Shown here in pieces: positions 25,767 to 33,779 of a stretch of DNA of 64,000 nt. The notes beneath the pieces are model-generated. The model was given only the letters and a program-made list of their open reading frames with translations. It had not been told where the DNA came from and made no database searches. The position numbers and the translations under genes were made by a program. Source of the DNA: Candidatus Solirubrobacter pratensis. GTDB lineage: Bacteria > Actinomycetota > Thermoleophilia > Solirubrobacterales > Solirubrobacteraceae. The stretch lies in the NCBI RefSeq assembly GCF_000425945.1, contig NZ_AUEK01000009.1, forward strand, positions 62,001 to 126,000, written 5' to 3'. The number at the start of each line of letters is the position of its first letter. Position 1 is the stretch's first letter.

Positions 25767-26807
25767 TCAGCGGGTCCGCGTGATGTCCTCCAGCGCCTCG
25801 AGCAGCAGGCCCGTCGATGCCGCGTCGCGGAGCGTGACGCGCACGTGGGCGTCGTCGCCCCACGCCGACCCCGGGGCGACGAAGACGCGTCGTGCGGCGA
25901 GCTCCTCCGCGAGCGCGATGCCCGCGGTCTCGACCCACGCGTACGGGCCGTGGCCCGGCTCGACCGCGAACGGGCCGGCGGCCAGCCGCTCGCGCTCGCG
26001 AGCTGCCGCGGCGCGGCGGGCGGCGACGTACGGGGCGCCGTTCTCGACCGCCCACAGCGCGCCCGCGAGCGCCGGGGCGCCGACCCCGTGGACCGGCTCG
26101 AGCGGCTCTGCCGGCACGCCCTCCGGCAGGATCGCGTATCCCACGCGGAAGCCCGCCATCGCGTGCGCCTTGGAGAACGAGCGCACGTGGATCGCGCGCG
26201 GGCGGTCGAGCAGCGCGTCCTCGCCGTCCGGGAGGAACCCGGCGAGCGCCTCGTCGAGGATCAGCCAGCCGTCGCCCGCGAGCCCGGCGAGTCGCGCGCC
26301 CGGGACGAACGCGCCGGTCGGATCGGCCGGGCGGCACAGCACGACCGCGCGTGCGCGCGTCGCGGCCGGGTCGCCTCCCGCGATCTCCGCGATCGTCGCC
26401 GGGACCGGGCTCGCGCCCGCCTCGCTCACCAACCGCGGCAGCCGGCCCCAGCCGGGCCACGCGACCACGACCTCGCCGTCGCGCGCGACCATCCGCAGCG
26501 CCGCGCGCAGGAGCTCTCCTGCGCCGTGCCCGATCGCCACACGCGCGGGATCGACGTCGTGGGAGCGCGCGATCGCGGCGCGCAGCGGCGTGGGGTCGGG
26601 GTACGCGTTCACCGCCCGCCGCAGAGCGAACGTCGCGGCGTTGACGACCTCCGGGTGCGGCGGCTCGTGCCAGCCTGAGCCCGAGAGGTCGAGCGACGGC
26701 CGGCCCACGAGCGCGCGCTCCGCGTCGCGGCGCTCGCGCAGCTCGCGCGAGACCTCCTCGTGCGGCAGCTCCTCGAACTGGCGGTAGTAGTCGAAGAAGC
26801 GCCGCAT
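25767..26807 (-). CDS. PLP-dependent aminotransferase, class I/II fold (HisC-like)
   Basis: A 346-aa fold-type I enzyme. The PLP lysine lies in RSFSKAHAMAGFRVGYAI (about residue 213), preceded by ILDEALAGF (the aspartate that contacts PLP) and NAYPDPTPLRAAIA (substrate entrance). C-terminal HVRVTLRD holds the arginine that binds the substrate carboxylate. The style is that of histidinol-phosphate or related amino-acid aminotransferases, but it is not near his genes, so the substrate is uncertain. The ATG shares one base with the stop of the upstream membrane-protein gene. Confidence 0.85.
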   Translation of the reverse strand: MRRFFDYYRQFEELPHEEVSRELRERRDAERALVGRPSLDLSGSGWHEPPHPEVVNAATFALRRAVNAYPDPTPLRAAIARSHDVDPARVAIGHGAGELLRAALRMVARDGEVVVAWPGWGRLPRLVSEAGASPVPATIAEIAGGDPAATRARAVVLCRPADPTGAFVPGARLAGLAGDGWLILDEALAGFLPDGEDALLDRPRAIHVRSFSKAHAMAGFRVGYAILPEGVPAEPLEPVHGVGAPALAGALWAVENGAPYVAARRAAAARERERLAAGPFAVEPGHGPYAWVETAGIALAEELAARRVFVAPGSAWGDDAHVRVTLRDAASTGLLLEALEDITRTR

Positions 26808-27292
26808 CAGCGCGGGGCGAGCTGCGGCCCCGGGCCTTGGATGACCACGAACCAGAACCCGAACGCGATGAGCGCCACGATCGCGGTCGCGCCGAAGATG
26901 CGCCCGAGCACGCCATCGCGCTGCTCGAACCCGGCGGCGCGGCGCAGCAGTCGCCAGACGCGATCGAGGCGGGTGGCGAGCGAGAGCGTGAGGAACAGCG
27001 TCGCGATCACGCCCGCGAACGCGACCACGATGCCGAGGAAGACCGAGCCCGTCCAGTAGTCGACCTGCGAGCCGACCCACAGCCACCCGGCCGGCTGCGG
27101 ACCCCAGACCGACAGGCACAGCAGGACCTCGACGGCGAGGACCGCCGCGGCGAGGATCGCGTCGGCACGCCGTCGCCCGGCGCCGCCGCGCTCCGGCGCC
27201 GCGCGGTAGTGGAGCGGCCCCGTGCCCGGGCGGCGCCCGATGAAGAGCCCGCCGGTGTCGGAGGGATCGTTGCGCGGCACAGGCCCGAGCAT
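26807..27292 (-). CDS. Membrane protein of unknown function
   Basis: A 161-aa protein with three predicted membrane helices (ILAAAVLAVEVLLCLSVW, SVFLGIVVAFAGVIATLFL, IFGATAIVALIAFGFWFVV) and a 40-residue polar N-terminus. I do not recognise the family. The start is uncertain: ATG 27292 or GTG 27280. It is coupled to the downstream aminotransferase by a TGATG overlap. Confidence 0.6.
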   Translation of the reverse strand: MLGPVPRNDPSDTGGLFIGRRPGTGPLHYRAAPERGGAGRRRADAILAAAVLAVEVLLCLSVWGPQPAGWLWVGSQVDYWTGSVFLGIVVAFAGVIATLFLTLSLATRLDRVWRLLRRAAGFEQRDGVLGRIFGATAIVALIAFGFWFVVIQGPGPQLAPR

Positions 27293-27402
27293 ACGGCCGT
27301 CCCGGCGGCGAGGCGGCAATCCTCGGCGGCCCGGCGCCCCGTCATCCCACCCGATCGGGGCAGCGTCCTGACGCCCGCGTTGGAGCCCGGCGCCATGCGG
27401 AG

Positions 27403-27408
27403 TAGGCT
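27403..27408 (+). promoter_or_regulatory. -10-like box (TAGGCT)
   Basis: Ten nt before ATG 27419; no good ribosome site is present between. The preceding gap 27293-27402 holds no recognisable gene. Confidence 0.45.
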
Positions 27409-27418
27409 CGCGCTGACC

Positions 27419-28318
27419 ATGTTCGTCGTCGAGTCGATCGCCCCCGCGGATGCACTCGCCGCCCGGCGTTCCCTGCGCGCGCAGATCGCACGCCTGGAGG
27501 GCGAGCTCGCGACCATCCTCGCCTCCACCTATCCGCCGGTCGCCCCGCCTCCGGCGCGCGCCGGCGCTCCCGGCCGTCCCCATCTGCTCGACCTCGCCGA
27601 GCTCGAGCGCGCCCGCGACGACCTCGCGGGCCGGGTGACCGCGGCGCATCACGCCCGCGAGCGGCAGAGCGCGCGTCAGTCCCAGGCGCGCGCCCTGCTC
27701 CTGGACATGCTCGAGAACCCGCTCGCCCACAAGGGCACGCGGATCCGCAACGCCGATCTCGGCCTCCCGGGCTGCACCAGCTACCGCGTCCTCCCGCGCC
27801 TCGGGCCGGTCGGCGTGCTCACGGGCTGGTGGCGCGTCAAGGTCTCGTCCGGCTGCCCGTTACCCTCGGCGGCCAACGTGAGCCGCCGCAACCGCAAGCG
27901 CCGCACGAGGCCGACCGCGCCCGCAGTGCCGCCGCGCCCGCCGAGGCGCACGCGCCCACGCCTGGAGGACCGGCCGAAGGCGCCCTGGCACCCGGTGCCG
28001 CTGGTCGAGATCGCCGTCTTCGTCGGGCTCGTCCTGATCGTCGTGGGCCTGATCACGAGCGACAGCCGCCGCGGCCGCACGCTGCTGCTGCTCGGCCTCG
28101 CGCTCGGCTCGCTCGGCGGCCTTGACACGACGCTGCGCGAGCACTTCGCGGGCCACCGCAGCCACACGCTGGTGCTCGCGCTCGCGCCCGCCGTGGCGAT
28201 CGCCGCCGCGCTCGCGGTGGCGGGCGCACCGGTCCCCCTGGTCCTGATCGTCGCGGTCGCCGTCTTCGGCGCCGCCTTCACGCTCTTGCGCGGGGCGTGG
28301 AGGCGGGCGACCGCATAG
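27419..28318 (+). CDS. Hypothetical protein: coiled-coil part joined to a membrane part
   Basis: A 299-aa open frame with two unlike halves. Residues 1-150 have a charged helix (LRAQIARLEGELATILAS) and a compact end (PGCTSYRVLPRLGPVGVLTGWWRVKVSSGCPL). Residues 155-299 are a basic proline-rich stretch followed by about four membrane helices (VEIAVFVGLVLIVVGLIT and others). At the junction, TACCCT (27861-27866) precedes an in-frame GTG (27878) by 11 nt, like leaderless starts elsewhere. The second half may therefore also be made separately, or two genes were fused by loss of a stop. An upstream in-frame ATG at 27395 is less likely. Confidence 0.6.
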   Translation: MFVVESIAPADALAARRSLRAQIARLEGELATILASTYPPVAPPPARAGAPGRPHLLDLAELERARDDLAGRVTAAHHARERQSARQSQARALLLDMLENPLAHKGTRIRNADLGLPGCTSYRVLPRLGPVGVLTGWWRVKVSSGCPLPSAANVSRRNRKRRTRPTAPAVPPRPPRRTRPRLEDRPKAPWHPVPLVEIAVFVGLVLIVVGLITSDSRRGRTLLLLGLALGSLGGLDTTLREHFAGHRSHTLVLALAPAVAIAAALAVAGAPVPLVLIVAVAVFGAAFTLLRGAWRRATA

Positions 28319-28324
28319 CCCCAA

Positions 28325-28330
28325 TATCCT
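28325..28330 (+). promoter_or_regulatory. -10-like box (TATCCT) of the VOC gene
   Basis: Seven nt before GTG 28338, with no ribosome site: a leaderless configuration. Confidence 0.5.
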
Positions 28331-28337
28331 CAGCCGC

Positions 28338-28775
28338 GTGGGCGACGAGAAACGCATGCGGCTCCGCGGGGTGCACCACGTCACCGCGATCTGCCGCGAC
28401 CTGGACCGGACCATCGGCCTCTATCGCGACGTGCTCGGACTGGGCATCGTCCACGACGGCCCGTCCGACGACGACCCCGCCGCCCGCCACGTGTGGTTCG
28501 GGACCGCCGACGGCTCGCTGGTGAGCTTCATGCAGTACCCCCAGTTGCCGGAGGGCGTCGTGGGCACCGGCTCGACGCACCACTTCGCGCTGCGCGTGGA
28601 CAGCGTCGAGGAGCTGCAGGCCTGGCGCGACTACCTGCGCGACCGCGGCGTGGACTGCACGGACGTGCTGCACCGCAGCGCGTTCCACTCGCTCTACCTG
28701 CGCGATCCCGACGGTCACGTCGTGGAGATCGCCACGGCCGGACCTGGATTCGGCGCCGGCGGGCCGCCCGCTTAG
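28338..28775 (+). CDS. VOC-superfamily (glyoxalase/dioxygenase-like) protein
   Basis: A 145-aa metal-dependent fold with paired beta-alpha-beta-beta-beta modules. LRGVHHVTAICRDLDRTIGLYRDVLGL is the N-terminal module start (given in parts: RGVHHVTAICRD, LDRTIGLYRDVLGL), with the metal histidine in HHV. HHFALRV and LRDPDGHVVEIATAG supply the second histidine and the metal glutamate. Similar to ring-cleaving dioxygenase-like proteins; the substrate is unknown. Confidence 0.82.
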   Translation: MGDEKRMRLRGVHHVTAICRDLDRTIGLYRDVLGLGIVHDGPSDDDPAARHVWFGTADGSLVSFMQYPQLPEGVVGTGSTHHFALRVDSVEELQAWRDYLRDRGVDCTDVLHRSAFHSLYLRDPDGHVVEIATAGPGFGAGGPPA

Positions 28776-28801
28776 CGAGGCGACTCGCCGGCGCCGCGAC
28801 G

Positions 28802-29155
28802 TCAGGTGCCTACGAACTGCAGGCTGAGCCGCTCTGCCGAAGGCTCGCCGTTCAACTGGGCGGCGAGCGCGTTGCGTTGACGTTCGGTCATCGAACCGAT
28901 CGTCTTGGTCTCCAGCATCGGGATCGATGCCAGGAACCTGCGGCAGCGGGTCCGCCCCCAACGATGCTGGCTCATCAGCAGGTCCGCGATCGTCATGCTC
29001 TCTGCCTCCCACGGGCAGCTCAGCACGACACCGGCCACGTCGACCTCGCCCTCCGCCACTTGGCGCTTGAGGTCGGCGCGCGCGAGCCGCACGCGGTTTG
29101 CCTGCGCGAGCGCCCGCATGTGCTGAGGCGCAGGTGCTGTCGCAGTTGCGTCCAT
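28802..29155 (-). CDS. Integration host factor, actinobacterial type (mIHF-like), divergent
   Basis: A 117-aa nucleoid protein candidate. The N-terminal helix (RALAQANRVRLARADLKRQV) and following EGEVDVAGVVLS match the mIHF start; IADLLMSQHRWGRTRCRRFLAS corresponds to its helix-two-turn-helix, and TERQRNALAAQL to the conserved end. The body is diverged and the gene is less GC-rich than its neighbours, so it is probably a second or acquired copy rather than the main mIHF. The start is backed by GGGGAGG about 5 nt upstream on the minus strand. Confidence 0.72.
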   Translation of the reverse strand: MDATATAPAPQHMRALAQANRVRLARADLKRQVAEGEVDVAGVVLSCPWEAESMTIADLLMSQHRWGRTRCRRFLASIPMLETKTIGSMTERQRNALAAQLNGEPSAERLSLQFVGT

Positions 29156-29454
29156 GAAACCTCCCCGCTATCCCACCCTCGCACGGTGGGGGGTTGTTGC
29201 CGTATTGCTCGCGGTCGGGTGCGCGCGCGCGCAGCCTCGGACGGCCTTGTCCGTGCCCTACCGGACGTCCCATTGACCGTTTCGAGTTGTGCCCCGCTAC
29301 TACCCGGTGTCCCTCTTCCGGAGCGTCTGCGCTCTAGCGCTCGACCGCGGCCCGCAGGCTAGCCCTACTTCGAAGGAAGATTCAACGCTCGATCTCCCTC
29401 CGCACTCGCAAAGAGCAAGGAATTTGTAGTGGGGTGTTTCGTCCGATGTATCTG
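29156..29454. other. Gene-free, compositionally unusual interval
   Basis: About 300 bp less GC-rich than the surroundings. It contains a short inverted repeat (CCCACC and GGTGGG, about 29170-29190) upstream of the mIHF gene and CTTCGAAG near 29371, and must also carry the 3' region of the palmitoyltransferase gene. I see no gene or RNA that I can name. Confidence 0.4.
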
Positions 29455-30693
29455 CTATGGCAGCGCGCCGTGCTCTGACTCGAACGCCGCCTTGACGCGC
29501 GCGAAGGTGTCGAGCGCGCGATCGAGCGTCGCCGCGTCGTGCGTCGCCATCACGCTCGTGCGCAGCAGCGCGCCGCCCGGCGGCACGGCCGGATGGATCG
29601 CCACGTTGACGTAGACCCCGGCGTCGTAGAGCGCGCGCCAGAGGAGCACGGCCTTCCAGTCGTCACCGACGACGACCGGCACGACCGGCGTGACGATCCC
29701 GGAGGGATCCTCGACCACCTTCAAGCCGAGGCCGCTCAGCCCCTGCTTGAGGTAGGCGGCGTTCTCGAGCACGCGGGAGAACAGCTGCGGGCCCTCCTCA
29801 CTGCGCACGATCCGCAGCGCGGCCAGCGCGGCGCCGACCGAGGCCGGGACGTTCGAGGCCGTGAAGAGGAACGCCCGCGAGGAGATGCGCAGGAAGTCGA
29901 TCACGTCGTGCGGGCCGGCGATGAAGCCGCCGCAGGAGGCGAGCGACTTCGAGAACGTCCCCATGCGCAGGTCGACGTCGGCCTCGACGCCGAGCAGCTC
30001 CGACGCGCCCGCCCCGCGCGCGCCGAGCACGCCGACCGCGTGCGCCTCGTCGACCATCAGCCGCGCGCCGTGGCCCTTGACGAGCTCGGCGATCCGCGGC
30101 AGCGGCGCGACGTCGCCCTCCATCGAGAACACACCGTCGACGACCACGAGCACGCCGCCGCCGTCCTCTCCGGCGCGCTCGAGCATCTTCTCCAGCCGGT
30201 CGAGGCGGTTGTGCTTGAACGGGCGCAGCTTGGCGCGAGAGAGCAGGCAGCCGTCGAGGATCGACGCGTGGTCGCCGGAGTCGGCGATCACGGTGTCGCC
30301 CGGCGCCAGGATCGTCCCGAGCGCGCCGATGTTGGACTGGTGCCCGGTCGAGAAGACGATCGCCTCCTCGGTGCCCATCCACTCCGCCAGCTCCGCCTCG
30401 AGCTCGAGGTGCAGGTCGAGCGTGCCGTTGAGCAGCCGCGAGCCGGTGAGGCCGCTGCCGTAGCGGTCGATCGCGTCGTGCGCCGCGGCGATCACGCGCG
30501 GGTCGGCGGTGAGCCCGAGGTAGTTGTTGGAGCCGAGCATGATCCGCTCGGCGCCCTCCATCTCCACCACCGGTCCCGCCGGCCCCTCGAGCCGCCGGAA
30601 GTAGGGCAGCAGGTCGGCCTCGCGGGCGGCGCGCAACTGCTCTGAGCGCTCGTGCCCCCGGACCTTGGCGAAGACGTCGATGGCGGTCGGCAT
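29455..30693 (-). CDS. spt: Alpha-oxoamine synthase, serine palmitoyltransferase-like
   Basis: A 412-aa PLP enzyme that joins an amino acid with an acyl-CoA. The PLP lysine is in GTFSKSLASCGG (about residue 250), with DEAHAVGVLG and GDHASILDGC supplying the cofactor contacts. Several segments are closer, by memory comparison, to bacterial serine palmitoyltransferase than to biotin synthase BioF: TGSRLLNGT, AIVFSTGHQSN, FSMEGDVAPL and FLFTASNVPASV. That would make it the first step of sphingolipid synthesis (serine + palmitoyl-CoA to 3-ketosphinganine). The arginine found near VNTAR in the Sphingomonas enzyme is replaced (VNVAIHP). BioF or another oxoamine synthase remains possible. Divergent from the acyltransferase gene with a 15-bp gap. 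Confidence 0.75.
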   Translation of the reverse strand: MPTAIDVFAKVRGHERSEQLRAAREADLLPYFRRLEGPAGPVVEMEGAERIMLGSNNYLGLTADPRVIAAAHDAIDRYGSGLTGSRLLNGTLDLHLELEAELAEWMGTEEAIVFSTGHQSNIGALGTILAPGDTVIADSGDHASILDGCLLSRAKLRPFKHNRLDRLEKMLERAGEDGGGVLVVVDGVFSMEGDVAPLPRIAELVKGHGARLMVDEAHAVGVLGARGAGASELLGVEADVDLRMGTFSKSLASCGGFIAGPHDVIDFLRISSRAFLFTASNVPASVGAALAALRIVRSEEGPQLFSRVLENAAYLKQGLSGLGLKVVEDPSGIVTPVVPVVVGDDWKAVLLWRALYDAGVYVNVAIHPAVPPGGALLRTSVMATHDAATLDRALDTFARVKAAFESEHGALP

Positions 30694-30694
30694 G

Positions 30695-30700
30695 TAGGGT
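30695..30700 (+). promoter_or_regulatory. -10-like box (TAGGGT) of the acyltransferase gene
   Basis: Eight nt before GTG 30709, inside the 15-bp divergent gap; the same hexamer precedes the hydroxylase gene at 31860. Confidence 0.5.
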
Positions 30701-30708
30701 CCGTCTCC

Positions 30709-31845
30709 GTGAGCGTGGTCGTTCGTCCCGTCTCGTCAAGGCGGGACATCAAGGAGTTCATCGAGCTCCCGTACCGGCTGCATTCTAATTCCGAGGTGTG
30801 GGTGCCCCCGCTCCGGCTGGAGCGCCGGATCTTCCTCATGCGCAGCCAGAACGCGTTCTTCAGCCACGGGGACGCGCAGCTGTTCCTTGCCGAGCGCGAC
30901 GGGCGCGTCGTGGGCCGCATCAGCGCCCAGTACGACGAGCACTTCAACGAGTTCCACGACAACCGCTGGGGCATGTTCGGCTTCCTCGAGCTCGAGGACG
31001 CGCCGGACATCCTGCCGCCGCTGCTGGACGCGGCGCGCGCCTGGCTGCGCGCGCACGGGCGCGACCGGCTGATCGGCCCGATGGACTTCACGATCAACGA
31101 CGAGCTCGGCGTGATGATCGAGGGCTTCGAGCGGATGCCGTTCATCCGCCAGCCGTGGCATCCGCCCTACTACCAGCGGCTGTGCGAGCAGGCGGGGCTC
31201 GCGAAGGAGGTCGACCTGCTCATGTACGAGCTGGTGATCGCGGACCGCTCGAAGATCCTGCCGATCATCTTCAAGCTCGCCGAGCAGGTCGAGCCGCGCC
31301 ACGGCATCCGGATCCGGCGCATGTCGCGCCGCTCGCTGCGCAAGGACATGGATCGCTTCGCCGAGGTCTACAACGCGGCGTGGAGCGACAACTGGGGCTT
31401 CGTGCCGTACTCCAAGCGCGACCTCGACGTCTACGCGCAGGAGATGCAGCTCGTCTTCGACCGCAACTGGTTCATGGTCGCCGAGACGGCGGAGGGCGAC
31501 ACCGCCGCGATCGCGATCACGGTGCCCGACGTCAACCAGGTGCTGGCGAAGATGAACGGCCGGCTGCTGCCGTTCGGCTGGTGGCACTACCTGCGCAAGG
31601 CCAAGACGATCGACCGCGTGCGCGTGGGCTTCCTCGGGGTCAAGCCCGAGTACCAGCACACCGGGATCGCCGCGGGGCTCTACGTCGAGCACTTCGACAC
31701 GGCGACCCGCGTGCAGCAGAAGTGGGGCGAGATGGGCTGGATCCTGGAGACCAACCGCAACATGAACAAGGCCATGGAGGCGATGGGCGGCCGCGTCGTA
31801 CGGCGGTTCCGGGTATACGCGTCGGACCTGGGCGCTGGAAGTTAG
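30709..31845 (+). CDS. GNAT-like acyltransferase, candidate bacterial ceramide synthase
   Basis: A 378-aa protein with a GNAT-type fold spread over two halves. Recognisable family segments are EVWVPPLRLERR, FFSHGDAQLFLAERDGRVVGRI, IGPMDFTINDELGVMIEGF, PYYQRLCEQAGL and VGFLGVKPEYQHTGIAAGLY (acyl-CoA loop). Proteins of this type are encoded beside serine palmitoyltransferase in sphingolipid-making bacteria, where one of them N-acylates the long-chain base. Here it is divergent from an spt-like gene and followed by a fatty acid hydroxylase, which supports that role. Family assignment is from memory of motifs; no search was possible. Confidence 0.65.
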   Translation: MSVVVRPVSSRRDIKEFIELPYRLHSNSEVWVPPLRLERRIFLMRSQNAFFSHGDAQLFLAERDGRVVGRISAQYDEHFNEFHDNRWGMFGFLELEDAPDILPPLLDAARAWLRAHGRDRLIGPMDFTINDELGVMIEGFERMPFIRQPWHPPYYQRLCEQAGLAKEVDLLMYELVIADRSKILPIIFKLAEQVEPRHGIRIRRMSRRSLRKDMDRFAEVYNAAWSDNWGFVPYSKRDLDVYAQEMQLVFDRNWFMVAETAEGDTAAIAITVPDVNQVLAKMNGRLLPFGWWHYLRKAKTIDRVRVGFLGVKPEYQHTGIAAGLYVEHFDTATRVQQKWGEMGWILETNRNMNKAMEAMGGRVVRRFRVYASDLGAGS

Positions 31846-31859
31846 GGCGCCCTTATATG

Positions 31860-31865
31860 TAGGGT
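31860..31865 (+). promoter_or_regulatory. -10-like box (TAGGGT) of the hydroxylase gene
   Basis: Seven nt before ATG 31873; no ribosome site, so the message may be leaderless. Confidence 0.5.
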
Positions 31866-31872
31866 TTGCGTT

Positions 31873-32487
31873 ATGGATCGAAGCGAGTACCTGAAGGCGT
31901 CTCCGCCGATGTTCAAGTCGGGGTTGCTGGATCGCTTCACGCGCGTCCACCACCTCGTGCCGCTCGTGCTCTTCGGCCCGGCGATCGCGATCCTGCTCGC
32001 GCTCGGCATCGATCGGCTCGGGCTGTTGCGCTCGCTCGGCTTCGCCGTCGGCGGCTACCTGCTGTGGACGCTCGCGGAGTACTGGATCCACCGCGTGATC
32101 TTCCACTTCGAGCCCGACCACGGCGTCGGTGCCCGCCTGCACTGGATGGTCCATGGCGTCCATCACGACCATCCGAACGACCCGCTGCGGCTCGTCATGC
32201 CGCCCGCGGCGTCGATCCCGCTGGCGCTGGTCTTCTACGCGCTGTTCGTCGTCGTGCTCGGCGGCGACCGGGCGACGGCCTTCGGCGCGGGCTTCCTGGC
32301 GGGCTACCTGCTCTACGACATGATCCACTACCACCTGCACCACCACACGCCGCGCACGGGGATGGGGAAGTGGCTTCGGGAGCTCCATATGCGCCACCAC
32401 TTCCAGGACGACGAGCGCGGCTTCGGCATCAGCGCCCCGTACTGGGATCGCGTGTTCGGCACCATGCACGTCCGTCGCAGCCGGTAA
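31873..32487 (+). CDS. Fatty acid hydroxylase superfamily protein (fatty acid 2-hydroxylase-like)
   Basis: A 204-aa di-iron membrane enzyme. It shows the clustered histidines of the family: EYWIHRVIFHF, HWMVHGVHHDHPND, YDMIHYHLHHHTP and LRELHMRHHFQDDERGFG, between four hydrophobic segments. The spacing and the ending GISAPYWDRVFGTM match the FA2H/Scs7 type, which adds a 2-hydroxyl to the acyl chain of ceramides, rather than sterol desaturases. Its place next to the acyltransferase and spt-like genes fits hydroxylated sphingolipids. Confidence 0.8.
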   Translation: MDRSEYLKASPPMFKSGLLDRFTRVHHLVPLVLFGPAIAILLALGIDRLGLLRSLGFAVGGYLLWTLAEYWIHRVIFHFEPDHGVGARLHWMVHGVHHDHPNDPLRLVMPPAASIPLALVFYALFVVVLGGDRATAFGAGFLAGYLLYDMIHYHLHHHTPRTGMGKWLRELHMRHHFQDDERGFGISAPYWDRVFGTMHVRRSR

Positions 32488-32490
32488 CGT
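32485..32490 (+). promoter_or_regulatory. -10-like box (TAACGT)
   Basis: Nine nt before GTG 32500; it overlaps the stop of the hydroxylase gene. Confidence 0.35.
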
Positions 32491-32499
32491 CTCTTCCTC

Positions 32500-32796
32500 G
32501 TGGTTGACGAGGACGCTGAAGTCGAAGCCGAGGTCGTGGACGGCCTGCCGGTCGTGGCCGGGGAGCCGGGAGCGGTCGAAGGCGCGCCGGAGGGGCGGTT
32601 GCCGGCCGTGCCCGCGGTCCAGGCGGCGGCGCTGGCGGCGACGGGCTTCGCGGTCGGCGTGACGACGGCCGCGGTCGTCACGCGCCGGCGCGCGCGCAAG
32701 GCCGCCAAGCGGCGCCGCAAGAAGGTCGGCGCGCTCGGGGAGATCGTGTCCTCGAACTCGTTCCTGGTCGACGTCCACTTGCTCCGGCGAGATTGA
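32500..32796 (+). CDS. Small hypothetical protein
   Basis: A 98-aa protein: acidic N-terminus (DEDAEVEAEVVDG), one hydrophobic stretch (VQAAALAATGFAVGVTTAAVV) and a strongly basic segment (TRRRARKAAKRRRKK), then GEIVSSNSFLVDVHLL. It could be a single-pass membrane protein. I do not recognise it. Its stop overlaps the TTG start of the glycosylase gene. Confidence 0.55.
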   Translation: MVDEDAEVEAEVVDGLPVVAGEPGAVEGAPEGRLPAVPAVQAAALAATGFAVGVTTAAVVTRRRARKAAKRRRKKVGALGEIVSSNSFLVDVHLLRRD

Positions 32797-33779
32797 GCGG
32801 ACGGCCGTTCGCGGGCCGGCTGGCGCTTCCCGGCGAGGTGCTCGTCCGGGAGGTCGTCCGCCCGTTGTGGACGTTCCGGCTCGGCCGGGCGTCGATGGAC
32901 GGGCTGCTGCGCCGGCGCGCTGACGGGCTGATCCGGCTGCTGCACATCGGCGGCGAGCAGGTCGTGGTCGCGGTCGCGCAGCCGTCGCCGGACCGCGTGG
33001 TCTTCGCGGCGCGGGCCGCGTCGGACGAGCTGGCCCGCGCGGGGATCGCGCGCATGCGCTTCGCCGTCGGGGTGGACGACGACCTGCAGGCGTTCCACGA
33101 GCGCTTCCGCGAGGACCCGGTGATCGGCGCCGCCGTGCGCGCGTACCCGGGCCTGCGCGTCCGGCGCTCGCCCGACCCGTGGGAGACGCTCGCGTGGGCG
33201 ATCACGGAGCAGCTGATCGAGCTGCAGCGCGCGGTGCTGATCCAGCGGCGGATGATCCGCGCGCTCGGCCCGCGCTGCGCGCGCACCGGCCTGCGCGACG
33301 TACCGGCCGCGGCGGTCATCGCCAAGCAGGCGCCGGCGCTGCTGGAGTCCTTCGGGCTCGCCGCCAAGCGCGCGCTCGCGATGCGGAGCGCCGCGGCGGA
33401 GGTCGCGGCGGGGAGGATCGACTGGGCGGCCGGCACCGCCGTCAACGGCACGGCGGGCGCGCCGCTCACCGGCGTCTTCGCGCGCCTGCTGGCGATCCGC
33501 GAGATCGGGCCGTGGACCGTCGAGATGCTCGCGCTGCACGGCCTCGGGCGCCTCGACGTCATCCCGGCCGGCGACCTCGGCTATCTCAAGCTCGTCGGCC
33601 GGCTCAACGGCGTGCACGCCGAGGTGGACGACGTGCACGCGTTCTTCGAGCCCTACGCTCCGTGGGCGGGCCTCGCGGGGGAGTACCTGCGGCTCAGCCG
33701 CCTTGCTCGGCCCCGCCGACCGATTCCCCGGGCAGGAACTCGTCCGTCAGCGGCGGTGCCTCGGACGGCGGCCGCGTGA
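32793..33779 (+). CDS. alkA: DNA-3-methyladenine glycosylase II (AlkA-like)
   Basis: Base-excision repair enzyme of the helix-hairpin-helix superfamily, 328 aa. The HhH and catalytic region is LLAIREIGPWTVEMLALHGLG and VIPAGDLGYLKL (about 230-265), with the catalytic aspartate in AGDLG. DPWETLAWAITEQLIELQRA (about 128-147) begins the glycosylase core. TTG start overlapping the previous stop. The last 30 residues (arginine/proline-rich) overlap the 3' end of the convergent thiY by 86 bp and are probably not part of the fold. Confidence 0.85.
   Translation: MSGRPFAGRLALPGEVLVREVVRPLWTFRLGRASMDGLLRRRADGLIRLLHIGGEQVVVAVAQPSPDRVVFAARAASDELARAGIARMRFAVGVDDDLQAFHERFREDPVIGAAVRAYPGLRVRRSPDPWETLAWAITEQLIELQRAVLIQRRMIRALGPRCARTGLRDVPAAAVIAKQAPALLESFGLAAKRALAMRSAAAEVAAGRIDWAAGTAVNGTAGAPLTGVFARLLAIREIGPWTVEMLALHGLGRLDVIPAGDLGYLKLVGRLNGVHAEVDDVHAFFEPYAPWAGLAGEYLRLSRLARPRRPIPRAGTRPSAAVPRTAAA

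Noticed and set aside
29455..30693. Calling this gene bioF
   Set aside because: Its TGSRLLNGT, FSTGHQSN and FTASN segments resemble serine palmitoyltransferase more, and no other biotin gene is nearby; BioF is kept only as an alternative.
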